In this document: one piece after another, positions 34,621 to 44,674 of the stretch | Position numbering within the stretch: the stretch's first letter is position 1 | Layout of the letters: every line of letters begins with the position of its first letter | DNA from: Bimuria novae-zelandiae CBS 107.79 | Lineage: Eukaryota > Ascomycota > Dothideomycetes > Pleosporales > Didymosphaeriaceae | DNA length: 64,000 nt | Reading direction: 5' to 3' | Assembly (NCBI GenBank): GCA_010015655.1 | Contig: ML976669.1 | Span: 951,966 to 1,015,965, forward strand | Translations under genes and position numbers: made by a program | Notes under the pieces: generated by a model | What the model was told of the DNA's origin: nothing | Database searches by the model: none | The model's input: the letters and a program-made list of their open reading frames with translations, nothing else

Positions 34621-35105
34621 CAAGCGATTACAATACATCCGCCAGAACTACAAGTTTCACGAACACCATGCCCCACCATCCACTTCAACTGACGGAAGGG
34701 GCTCTCGAATGCTTATGGGAAACGCTCGTAGAGGGAGAATGAGCCGCTGAACTGTCGACATCGTGTCACTCGGATGACTAGGGCCACATTAGAGGATGAA
34801 GACATGGATCAGGAGGAGCTACACGGTACTTGGCACGATTGACTTCAGCACCTTCGTGCGATTTGGTTCCGTTGAGAACTATCCTCTAATTTACAGTATA
34901 ATATATGGCCAGGTCTTCGGTTGCTTGGGTCTCACTGCTCCAGACGAATCCTCACAGGATCAACTGAGCCTATGCGGACGAGAGGAAGACTTGGATCTTA
35001 CAAAAGGGCCACTGATCGTACAAACCTGTCGGCATCGATAGGTGAATCAAAGCCTCCTTTCAACCGTGCCGTACCAGATTTTCTCGATTTTACTATCCTG
35101 TCTTT
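34621..35105. other. intergenic, nothing recognised
   Basis: About 480 bp with an 81-codon frame (34796-35041) of no recognisable family. Confidence 0.35.
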
Positions 35106-35616
35106 TCAGGCCGTGCCATCCTTCCAACGCTCCAGCAACTCCACCCTCGCTCCATTTTCAGACCGCAAACCCAAGACCACCTCCAACACGCTCAGTCCAT
35201 CAAGCTCCGTCCCGTTCACATCCCAAAACCTCATGTACACCACACTCACTCGTGAGCATAACAATAGATTTTCCATTGCGTAACCGTCATATGCAACATA
35301 AATGCCATCCCACGACCCTCCCAACCTAAACGCCACCATGTAATTTCCACACGCAGTCCTTCCCCATATCAACCGTCCTCGTGCCAAAGCAGCAGCTATC
35401 ACCCACATCCAACTCCTCATCGAACACTACAGCGTTACCCTTGACCTTGACTTTCTTCTCAACAAGCCAGCCACCATACCCAATGCCAATGCGTTCGTAA
35501 CGACCACTATGTACACACTCTTCGAACCCATCTTGCATTAATTCTTCTCCTGCCAGCGCCATTTCAGCCCCATATACAAGTTGCGACTCAAGCCTAGGTG
35601 TTCCTTCAAAAATCAA
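35106..35616 (-). pseudogene. small gene remnant with one frameshift
   Basis: Two overlapping minus-strand frames (35326-35616, 96 codons; 35106-35420, 104 codons) look like one coding unit with a phase change near 35330-35420. The first has KVKVKGNAVVFDEELDVGD and TRTVDMGKDCVWKLHGG; the second has FRLGGSWDGIYVAYDGYAME and ends LERWKDGTA. Such mixed hydrophobic/charged content is protein-like, but I do not recognise a family. Its 5' end overlaps the last codons of PEX5 on the same strand by about 10 bp, so independent expression is doubtful. Alternatives are a sequencing error in an intact 130-160-residue gene, or chance. Confidence 0.3.
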
Positions 35617-37590
35617 ACTCTCCGCGAAAACGCTCGACGTCCAGCCCTGGACCTACAAGATCAGCTAGATCCCGCCTCCCCATCTGTCCAAAAACGCGAC
35701 GAAGCGTATCATACAGATTCGTGCTCTGATTCTGATGGATCATATTATCCAGATCCCTCTCCGACACGCCGTCGCCCACGACCTCCCTCGCGCGCTCCTT
35801 GCCCTCCTTCTCTACGACTTTGTGCATGGCGAGGGCGCCGAGGAGGTGCTGCGCGGCTTCGGTGAAGCAGCCGATATTGATACACGACACGCCGAGGTTA
35901 TACCGCGCTCGGACGAAGTTCGGACGGAGCGAGAGCGCGCGCGAGTACGCGTCGATGGCCTCTTCGGAGCGGCCGCTGTTGGCGAGGGTAGCACCGAGCC
36001 GGTTCCAGAGGAGGTGAACCTGCGAGGAGGAGTTGGAGACGCCGGATTCGGTGGAGGCGAGCGCGGCGCCGAAGCAGTCGACTGCCTTATCGTATTCTTC
36101 TACGCCGTAGAAAAGCACGCCGAGTCCGACTTGCACGTCGGGGTCCATTTGCTCTCCCATTGGAGACAGCTGTGCGGCTTGGATGAAAAGATTCGTTACT
36201 TTCTCGTGGAGAAGGTGTCGGTCTGTAAAGCCCATTTCTGCGTCCGAGGCAAGTGGCTCGTTGATGAGCGAGGGGTACTTTGTGGCCAGCCACCGCTCGA
36301 GCGTGCGGTATGCTGTGCTCTCGTAGCCTTCGTTTGTGTACGATACGGCGAGGCCCATGAGCGCTTCTAGGTTCGAAGGGTCGAGCTTGAGCGCTTGCTC
36401 GAGAGCGCGAATGGCAGGTGTTTCCTTCTCGTTCTGCGCCTGGGATTCGCCTAGTTTTACCCAGGCAGCGATGTGTTGCGGGTCTTTCTGGACGGTGGCT
36501 TCGAATGCGAGGGCTGCCAAAGAGAGATTGCCGCCTTCCTCCATGATCTTGATGCCCTCTTCAAATGGGTTCGTGATGTCTTTGAAGAGGTTGTTCTGCT
36601 CGAAAAGATAGTCGCCCATGGGCGGAATCCCAACAGAGTGTGTATTCAGGCCGTCGAAGCCTTCCCACTGGTCCAGATCGCCCATGTGCATGCCGTCGAC
36701 GAAGTTCTCCTCGCTGGCCAGTTGCCTAGCGTGTTCAGTCTCAGTTTTGATGCCACGCCATATGGACTCGAAGTCGTCGAAATCGGTGGCGTCTACTGAC
36801 CTGTCCATTTCGTTCAACTCTGCCTCTATGCGCTTATTTGCTTCTTCGTCCAGCGCATCCTTGTCGACCTGTTCCAGCTCGGCGAATTGCTTTTCCCAGT
36901 CCTGGTCGTCCAGCTCGACCATGCGGCCTTTGCCCTTGCCTTCTTGCATCGGCTGTTGTTGCTGGAAGTTCTGCATTCCGTAGTTCTGGTGCATCATGCC
37001 CATACCGCCCATGCCCATGCCCATTCCCATGCCGTTTCCATACATGGGCCGCTGGTATCCCATCATCGACGACGGAGACTGTACGGTGGGGCTCGCTGTC
37101 CGTGCGGTGGGATTCAACTGCTGGAACTTGGCGAATTCGGCGGGACTGAAGCCTGCTGGCCTCTCTTGCATGGATGGACCCATGGCTTCTGGCGGTGCAG
37201 CCATGCCGGGGTCGAATTCTGCGGCCCAGGCGGGCGATCCGCTGTGCTGTGCGCGCTCCAGTTCTCTCCGCATCTGCTCCATGGCAAATGGCGAGGCGGG
37301 GCCGGGGCCCTGGGGCAGCTGTGCATTCTGCTGCATGAATTCGTTCATCATCTGCTATGTTGTTAGCCAAATGACCATGCCAATGGTTTTAACACTGTCA
37401 AAGGCGCCTTTCGACTTACACCGTCTGAACCACCGCCCATCTGCTGGCTGCGCATGCCTTCCTGCATGCCGCCTGGCCCCCGCCCGACCAGGCGATCCCT
37501 CTGTAGCGACTTGTCATCTTGTATATGCTTCGTGAACTGGCTGAGAGGGTTGCCCGCCGTCGAGCACTCTGCGCCTCCGAGGAAGGACAT
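35606..37590 (-). CDS. PEX5: peroxisomal targeting signal 1 receptor Pex5
   Basis: Exons 37420-37590 and 35606-37351 (68-bp intron, GTAAGT donor) encode 638 residues. The start MSFLGGAEC carries the near-N-terminal cysteine that is ubiquitinated for receptor recycling. Pentapeptide WxxxF/Y motifs that contact Pex14/Pex13 include WAAEF and WEKQF. After a Met/Gly/Gln-rich stretch (GMGMGMGGMGMMHQNYGMQ), the C-terminal half holds tetratricopeptide repeats: NPFEEGIKIMEEGGNLSLAA, AWVKLGESQAQNEKE, ALEQALKLDPSNLEALMGLA, GVEEYDKAVDCFGAAL, LWNRLGATLANSGRSEEAID and FVRARYNLGVSCINIG. These bind the SKL-type C-terminal signal of matrix cargo in the cytosol. The CDS is complete and of normal length. Confidence 0.96.
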
Positions 37591-38136
37591 GGTTCGCGCG
37601 TGGCGAAGGAAGACGCAATTGTTGTTTGCGGTAGCACAAGCTGGGTAATACAAAGTAGATGTTGTTGTACAAGTCGTTTCCCGGCTGCCGTGTGAGTGCA
37701 ACGGCTGTCAACGGGTGGTGTGGAGTGTTGATGAGTGCGGGTTAACTGACGCGGGCGGCGCCGAGTGGGGCATATGCAGCCGAAATCGCCGAGGTACAAT
37801 TGATTGATTTCTAAGTGGCGATCAGGGGAAGCACACCCAAACGTGGAAAAATCGCGAGCTCGAATATTAAATTCTGTATCGCAATGCCCATTCCGCCACC
37901 CTATCGTATACAGAAAGAGAGGGGAATCAAACGCCATGACGCTCCTCTAGTTATGGTACATGCGGACCTGACAGGCCTATCAACACAATATGAACGACAA
38001 GATAGAAGCACCCAGATGAAATCGAACAAGCCTTTGTCGTCCCTCATTGTCGAGACCCTTTTTACCCACCGTCTTCCCTCGTGTATCGAAGCAATACTCG
38101 CCGTGAAAAAAAATCTGCTCTTACATCCTCTTACAT
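37591..38136. other. intergenic, PEX5 promoter side
   Basis: About 545 bp between the PEX5 start and the 3' end of the RRM gene, both on the minus strand. It should contain the PEX5 promoter next to 37591. No named site was recognised. Confidence 0.4.
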
Positions 38137-39252
38137 CTACTGCCTCTCGCGGCGGTTGTCACGACGGTTGTCGCGGCGGTCGTTGTCGCGGCCGCCCTCT
38201 CTCTGAGAACCTGTGCCGGACTTGCTGAAGTCAACGCGCAGCTGCCTGCCGTAGATGACCTTGTCGGAAAGTATATCCTTGGCCTTCGAAGCGCTGGCAG
38301 TATCGATGAAGTCGGCGTGGGCGAAACCTCTAGGTTGGCCAGTCCTCCGGTCAATGGCGACACGTACGTCCATGACGTTGCGAATATCACGGAAGAGATC
38401 GTTGAGGTCCTTGTCCGACATCTCGAAGGACATGTTGCCGATGAAGAGAGTCTTGGAAGGAGGGTTTGGCTGGTAGCTTCCGCCCTCGCCGAGCGTCTTG
38501 GAGTTCTCCTTGGCACGGTGGAATTGGACGACCAGGTTGCGGCCCTCGAAAACCTGCATGTCGAGGTTTTCGCACGCCGCCCGGGCATCGTCCACGTTCT
38601 TGAATTCGACGTAAGCGAACCTGGGACACCGTGTCAGTCAGAGTTGCATTCGGACGACTGGCCGTCAACTTACCCTCTGCTGAGACCCCTGTTGTCATAG
38701 ATGACCCTCACGCTCTCGATCTCGCCGAAGCGGGAGAAGACGCGCTTGAGCTGGTCGGCAGTGACCTCGTAGTACAGGTTGCCGACGTAGACGGTGTTGT
38801 TCGGCGTAGTATTGCGATCGTCACGACGCTGTGACCGCTGCGTAGCATTGGTGGCCTGCTCCAATGCATCAACGCCAACAGTGTTCTGAGCATCCGTCGG
38901 CTCTGCTTGCACCTGCTCTTGTGCGGGAGTCAGGTTCTCCTCGACGGGAGCCTCTGCTGCGGTTTGCGCAAAGCCCTCCTTGGCCTCCACCTCCTTGGCC
39001 TCAGCCTCTGTTGTCTCGACCTTGGTGGGCTCATCATTGAGGAACCTCTTCTGGAATGTAGGGATGATCCACTGTTGCTTCCTCGCACGGAATGCGGTAG
39101 GAGCGATGGAGGAGATTGAGCGCGGCTTTACGAAGACGGCCGACGAGGGCGCCGACGCGAGGGCGCGAGCAGCTGTGCGGCGGAGAAGAAACCTGCATGG
39201 TCCATTAGCGTCTGCACTCGCCCTTTGTCGATTGAGCAGATACAACTTACAT
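38137..39252 (-). CDS. two-RRM RNA-binding protein, probably mitochondrial
   Basis: Exons 39251-39252, 38674-39192 and 38137-38620 give 334 residues. The first intron (58 bp) splits the start codon: AT lies before the GTAAGT donor and G follows the CAG acceptor. This yields MFLLRRTAARALASAPSSAV, an Arg/Ala presequence typical of mitochondrial import. An acidic Glu/Ala linker follows, then RRM1 (VYVGNL; RGFAYVEF across intron 2) and RRM2 (LFIGNM; RGFAHADF). The tail is Arg/Asp-rich (RDNDRRDNRRDNRRERQ), RGG-like but without glycines. It probably binds mitochondrial transcripts. If the AT-G start is wrong, an internal start would remove the presequence. Confidence 0.87.
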
Positions 39253-39945
39253 GATGGCAGGTAATGGATGAGAAAATAAGTGAAAAGGACGTGAGTGGAA
39301 ACTTCAAAGTCGAAGGGGCTCCCAAATTTTCTAGATGCCAAAACGCGGCCGAGCGTCACGCTAAGCCTTATCGTCACGTGACTGGAGTGAGCACGGCTGT
39401 TTCACTCAGCACGCACGGCCGGCCTATTGTTTTTGTCTCTAGCCCAAGGGCTCATGCCAAGGGCTCTTCAATCTAACATTTGCGTTCTGTATTGCGCTTC
39501 GTGGAGCCACATTGAGATGGATCGTAACCAGATCATGACGCCCTTGATCACAGCTCGTTCCAAGCAAGAAACTTCTGCCACGTCATGTCCATCCGAACGC
39601 TTAATCCATTATCCTCGCCAACTGACAGGATTGATGCTTAACATAAATAACCCACGCATCTGATCCTGCTCTTGAACTTCACATTTGTTCCGTGCCATTG
39701 CACTCTAAAACATGGGAAGAACAATTCATTTTCTTGCGTGGTTGGTCCAAAAACCGCGATAACTGTGTATATGTCCCAGTTAAGGCATGAAAATCGAAAA
39801 CCTCTTGCAACAAAGACATGCTCTCTACTACGGCCGAGTCGTGTTTAAGATCCATCGCCACAAAGTTGACTCGAGGCCTCCTATGGAGGGTGAGCAAGGT
39901 GTGTCTTGAAAGGACGGTCTTTTTAAAATTGGGTGATGAAGTTTG
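39253..39945. other. intergenic between the RRM gene and array 1
   Basis: About 690 bp. It contains the RRM gene promoter, with CGTCACGTGACTGG, a CACGTG E-box, near 39372. No gene was recognised. The periodic A-run pattern of array 1 starts at about 39.95-39.99 kb. Confidence 0.4.
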
Positions 39946-42900
39946 GATGCGCTGCTTGCTTTGGGGCCTGCATTACCAATAGGACGTCACTAAAAAACGT
40001 CACGTGGCTTGTCTATCTGTGCTCGAGCGAGGAAACCTTTCAGGCTGCCTCGAGCCAAAAATACGATCCAAATCTAGGACTTCCGTATGTATGCCTTCCG
40101 GACCGCTGGTGGCCCTACCACAAATGCTCCGTGTCTGGCTCGCATGTTTCTACGAAAGACGGATCGCAAAACGTGGGTGGTGAACATCATGCGTTCTCTC
40201 CTTCTCTCCCAGATGCTTAGCATAACATTATGGCGGATGATACTCCTACACCTTTCCCCAAAGAGCTCGTGTTGCGAGCGCCCTGGGCGTTCACAGCCGT
40301 CATCCTCAGGTGCTCTTGTGCTGAAACCGCCATCCAATTGGTCCATGTCTGGACGCGCTGTCCCTCCCAAAACGCGTGGAGGATATTTTCGTGTCTTTTT
40401 CTTCCCCGCTTCCAAAATTGACATCCTATTGAGGCATGACCCTCCTTGCTGGCGGTGTACAGAACTGAAATAGCTGGCCTTCATGGGAGCTCTTTCCTCT
40501 GTCCCAAACACTGGAGACATCGTTACGTGTCTCCGTTCGTCTTCCCAATATCAATATCCGCAAGGCGATATCCTGCTTGTCCAAAATCTTCCATCTGTCT
40601 AAACATGTGTTCCTCGGACCTGGTTCTGTTCAAACGGTAGGAGGCACGCTATCATGGCACCGTCCCCTTCCGCCCCAAAATTTCAGGTGTTTCTCCATCT
40701 GTCTCACTGTTCTGCCTCTTTCAAAACGTTACAGTATGCTCGCATGCTGGCTCGTTTTCGTCTGCAAAATGGCAGTGGGACTGAGTTATGCTCTTGTCCC
40801 GGAGCTTTCAAAAGGACCCTATGTTGACAAACTATATCCGCCTATTTTCCTTGCTCCAGTCTCAAAAGCGGAGCGAATTTTTGCATGTGTCTTGTTTCGA
40901 AAGGCCCGAAGGCAGCCGACGATGTCCGAGTGTGCCTCCTCCTCGGTCCCCTGGATCTCGACGGAGGCTTTTCATGTCTCGCTGTGCCAGGACTCTACAA
41001 AACCCAAAGGAAGCATTCGATGTCTCCCTTCTCTGGCACTCTATCATCGGAAGAAATTGCGATTACACAACGAGTGTTTCCTCAAAACTTGTAGCTACAT
41101 TTTCATGCGGTTGTTCTTCTTCGCCAAAACTAAAGCGAACCATGGGATGTCTCCGCCCCTTGTTCCTCTGGAAAATGGAAAGCGCGTATATAAGCTCCAA
41201 CTGTTCTAGGAACACATGAAGACTTTTACTATGCCGTTTCCTTGGCTCTCTGAAAAAACAAGCTGTACCTTGTTCATGTGTTTTGGCTCCTTGTTCTCGG
41301 CAACTATCGCTGCAGATCACAATGCTCCTCTTTCCTCTGGATTCAACCTTATGGATATAGAAGGCATGTGCTGCACTTTCTCCCTAAAATCCTTCGATAC
41401 GACGGCATGCCGCTTGCGGTCCTCCGCTCTCAATAAGCCGAGATCAACAGAGGAAGTATTTTCTTCGCCTTCTCCAAAGTTTGAACCGCTGGAATTATGT
41501 CTGCCCGTCGAATATCTTCATAGCTCTTAACGGCATCCCTTCGTTCTTCCTCTAGCAAGAAGTGCTCCTAGGAAAACGTACCGTCTTTGTCTTTCCTCGC
41601 TCAAAACTCTGTCTTGCACACACATGTGTGCCTGCTTCTTCTTAAAAAACCGAACAAGGTGACACATATACCTTCTTCGCCTTCTCTAAAATTCAGAACG
41701 AAAGCAATGCCCGTTATGTTGATGCTTCTCTCTTCTTCGCCCTCAAACTTTGCTCACAATGGTCTACGGTCTTCTCCCCGTTGCACCGGAAATCGAACAC
41801 TGCCTTATTATAAAAAAGGCAAAAGGAGTTCAAAAACATGGCTACCAATACCATGGCGGGCTGCGTTCTGGAATGGTCGAAGCACGACACCGATGATCAG
41901 GATCAAGCCCACTAAAAAATTTCCTCCCTCGTTATGTGGCTTGCACATGTCCCCAGTCCTACAATTGCATTGATTGGAATTCAATCAAGTTACGACATAC
42001 GTCCAAAAGCATCAATATGCTAGAGCATGGCGCCGTTGGCCTGGCGTCCGTCTTTCAGTCTGGCTTGTATGGAGGTCGTTTCAAAACGGAGGAGAATGGG
42101 CAATATGCCCTGCGTCCTCCCTAAAAGTTTACCACAGCAAGATGATGCCTTCTATAGTTTCTCTAGAAAACACAGATCAAGAGGGCTACGGGGACGTTGG
42201 AGCGTGGTCTCCTACCGAGGAAGTCTTGAATGAAAGAATGTCCAGACAGCAGTATGTGCTCCTATTCTCGCAGAATAGGGGGGAATTACAAGGATCCCAA
42301 TCGATAGGATACTTTGTCTCTCTTCGAAAAGGTACATGAACCATGGAATGTCTGGTTTCGTCTCTTCTAAAATAGTTTATCCAAGCATCATGGGGCCGTG
42401 AGGCTGTTCTTTCCATGCAAAGAAACTCTGGTACAAAAATATGCATCTACCGCCCTATATGGCGTGCAGTTAGCTGGGCTCTGCACACCATGTTGCGGGA
42501 GACACTGACCTCCAGCGCAACCCACACTGATCTGCCAAAAAGAAAGGAAACACGGAATCTATGTTCCGCCCGTGGAGTTATTTTAAAGATGCATACTACT
42601 TGCCTTGATGGACTTGCTCGCTCCTCGCTCCTCGCATCACGATATGCAGTCCGATTGCAGTGGAAGGGCCGCGACGTTGTGAATTGCGTCTGGAAAAAGC
42701 ACACAATTCTCCTTCGTGACACGAACCGTCCATATGCTCGGTTTTATGCCCTCGTGGTGTTCCTTTTTTCCGAGGACCGAATCGTCCAGCATTCCCGACT
42801 ATGGGAACCGCGTGCGTGACGAAAAAAATAATACATCCGGACCATGTATCCGTCATCTCCGTGCACTCAAAACGCATGTGCTTGCGGCGATATCTCCTAT

Positions 42901-44560
42901 ACCCATGGTTTCAAAACACCCAGCGTCTCAGATCATGCTCGCGTGGGCTTAAAGCCTTAATCAAGAGCAAGATGCCTGTGGACGCCTGCTCTGCCGCAAG
43001 AGTTTCACCGCAACATAGCATGCATCTTCCCTTGGAAAACTAAAAAGCATCAGTCAAGATGTCTTATGGCCTGTGGAGCACACAAAAGGAACGAAAACTT
43101 CGAATATGTCTCCGTTCCCCATGGCTGCCAAAAACCCAAAAATCGTGTCCATGCTGGCCGGATCAAACTCAGCTTTCTACACAGCGATGCCCTGGTGCAC
43201 TAAAAATTGTCTATCATGACATGACATGTGCCTGCGGACAGCGTCTCGCCATAAACAGCTCTCTCTTCAGCTCTTATGTTTTTTCCCTCCTCGAGATTGA
43301 AAACATGATAACCTCCTACTATGACCACCGCGGCAGAACACAAACCATATGTCAGCTAAAGATATGTCTGCGCCGCGCGAGGGACTAAAAATCACTACGT
43401 ACGCCATCCACGCATCTTGCCTCAAAACCGTCGTGGATTAGACGGAGGGCTCGTCGGACCTTCAAACCTTCGTGTTTGTCAAAATGTCCGTGGATTTCTG
43501 TACTGAAACAAAAAAAGGTTCATGAAATCGAATGTGTCTCTGTTGACGTGAGAAAACAAGAAAAGTAAATGGGGAAACATGGAATGGCCCTCGGAGCACG
43601 CACAATATGAACAGTAATGGTTATGATCCTTGGAGCTCTCGCGTTGGAAGATAATGAGACGGTGCAATGCCATATGATTCTCGCGCTGCGAGATGACTAA
43701 AAGTTTGAGGAGCGCATACCACGGGCACCGGGGCCAGAAAACCAAGATTAACAAATGTCATAGTTCGTAGAAGCGTCGCTCAGAACCAAAGCCTGAGCAA
43801 TGGTATGGACTATGTGCCCTGCTTGCGGCGGGAGAACAAAACCATCCACAACAGGATATATGAGCACCGGAGCACACAAAAGTTTACCATTAGAGCTTCA
43901 TGATTCGCGGAGTGCTCCGGTAAACAAGTCAAATTTCACTTTCAACATGAGTCTCAAAACCAAAACAGTGCACATTACACCCATGAGCACTGGAGCACTA
44001 AAGAAACTTGTACGAACAACAATGTACGGCAGCGTGCTTCGGCTACCAAAAGGGCTCCCCGATGTTGCATGTGACCCAGTTCGCTTCAAAAATGTATTGG
44101 AACAGCAACTATGAGCACCGGAGGAGACCAAAAGCACTGCTCCAACAGAGCATGTTGAGTGGAGTTACTCCAGCATATGATATACCACGACAACATCTAT
44201 GATGCGTGGAGTCTCAAATACGGTCAGGATCTACTCTAAGTATGCCGTTCATTCTGTTCAAAGTATGAATGCGGTAAACTTATGGCGAGCGCGCCGCCAA
44301 AAGACACCAAGCAGCCCCACATGTCGGCTTGGGTCTTCTGCCCCGTTGAAATCAATTCACCAACGGCGCCCACTATGTCTGACTACCAACTGAGGACGTA
44401 TGGAGCCTCTGCTGATGATGACCACCATCTTTGTGAGTAACATGGCAGTCACTCTGCGAACGGCGCACCCTCTGTTCCGACTTTCACAGCAATCGTAGAA
44501 TATAGCGAGGCACACTAGGCGTCACCAAAGGCGCGAAAACTTCCTTAATAAAAATATGTT
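39946..44560 (+). repeat. array 1: about 44-bp degenerate units (ATG ... A-run)
   Basis: Read on the plus strand, the region is a succession of units. Each has an ATG-type landmark (often CATGTCT, CATGTGT or ATGAGC), 15-28 bp that are C/T-rich in the first two thirds, an A-run (CAAAAC, CCAAAA, CTAAAA, TGAAAA) and 10-16 bp of non-repeated sequence. Between 40366 and 41301 I placed 21-22 consecutive A-runs with spacing 30-55 and mean about 44 bp. Example cores are ATGTCTGGACGCGCTGTCCC followed by TCCCAAAACG, and ATGCGGTTGTTCTTCTTCGC followed by CAAAAC. Almost every unit differs. No gene, LTR or transposase was found within; a 210-codon open frame at 40577-41209 overlaps another frame and looks incidental. 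Confidence 0.7.
43858..44140 (+). repeat. locally similar units within array 1
   Basis: Three units begin almost identically: ATGAGCACCGGAGCACAC at 43860, ATGAGCACTGGAGCACTA at 43983 and ATGAGCACCGGAGGAGAC at 44111, each then running into AAAAG or AAAGAAA. They are 123 and 128 bp apart, about three unit lengths. Units between them are related but weaker (ATGATTCGCGGAGTGCTCCG then GTAAAC at about 43900). This shows that the units are true repeats, not only compositional periodicity. Confidence 0.75.
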
Positions 44561-44674
44561 ACATTCTGGAGCCCCAGGGCGTTCGAATACTCATCGCCAC
44601 CGCTAATGCAAAAGATGCCCAGGGTATACCAAAAGCTCAGTACCAGTCTCCTCGCTTCGCTGCCCTACCGTAGT

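Noticed and set aside
35735..36370. 211-codon plus-strand frame
   Set aside because: Antisense shadow of the PEX5 TPR region, whose motifs are unmistakable.
40577..41209. 210-codon open frame inside array 1
   Set aside because: It overlaps a 143-codon frame in another phase, follows the unit periodicity (its composition reflects the C/T-rich cores) and shows no domain; long frames arise because A-runs and pyrimidine cores contain few stops.
39946..44560. CRISPR-like reading of the arrays (constant repeat plus unique spacer)
   Set aside because: The constant part is only a few bases, spacing varies from 30 to 55 bp, there are no cas genes and the host is a fungus. The resemblance is formal only.
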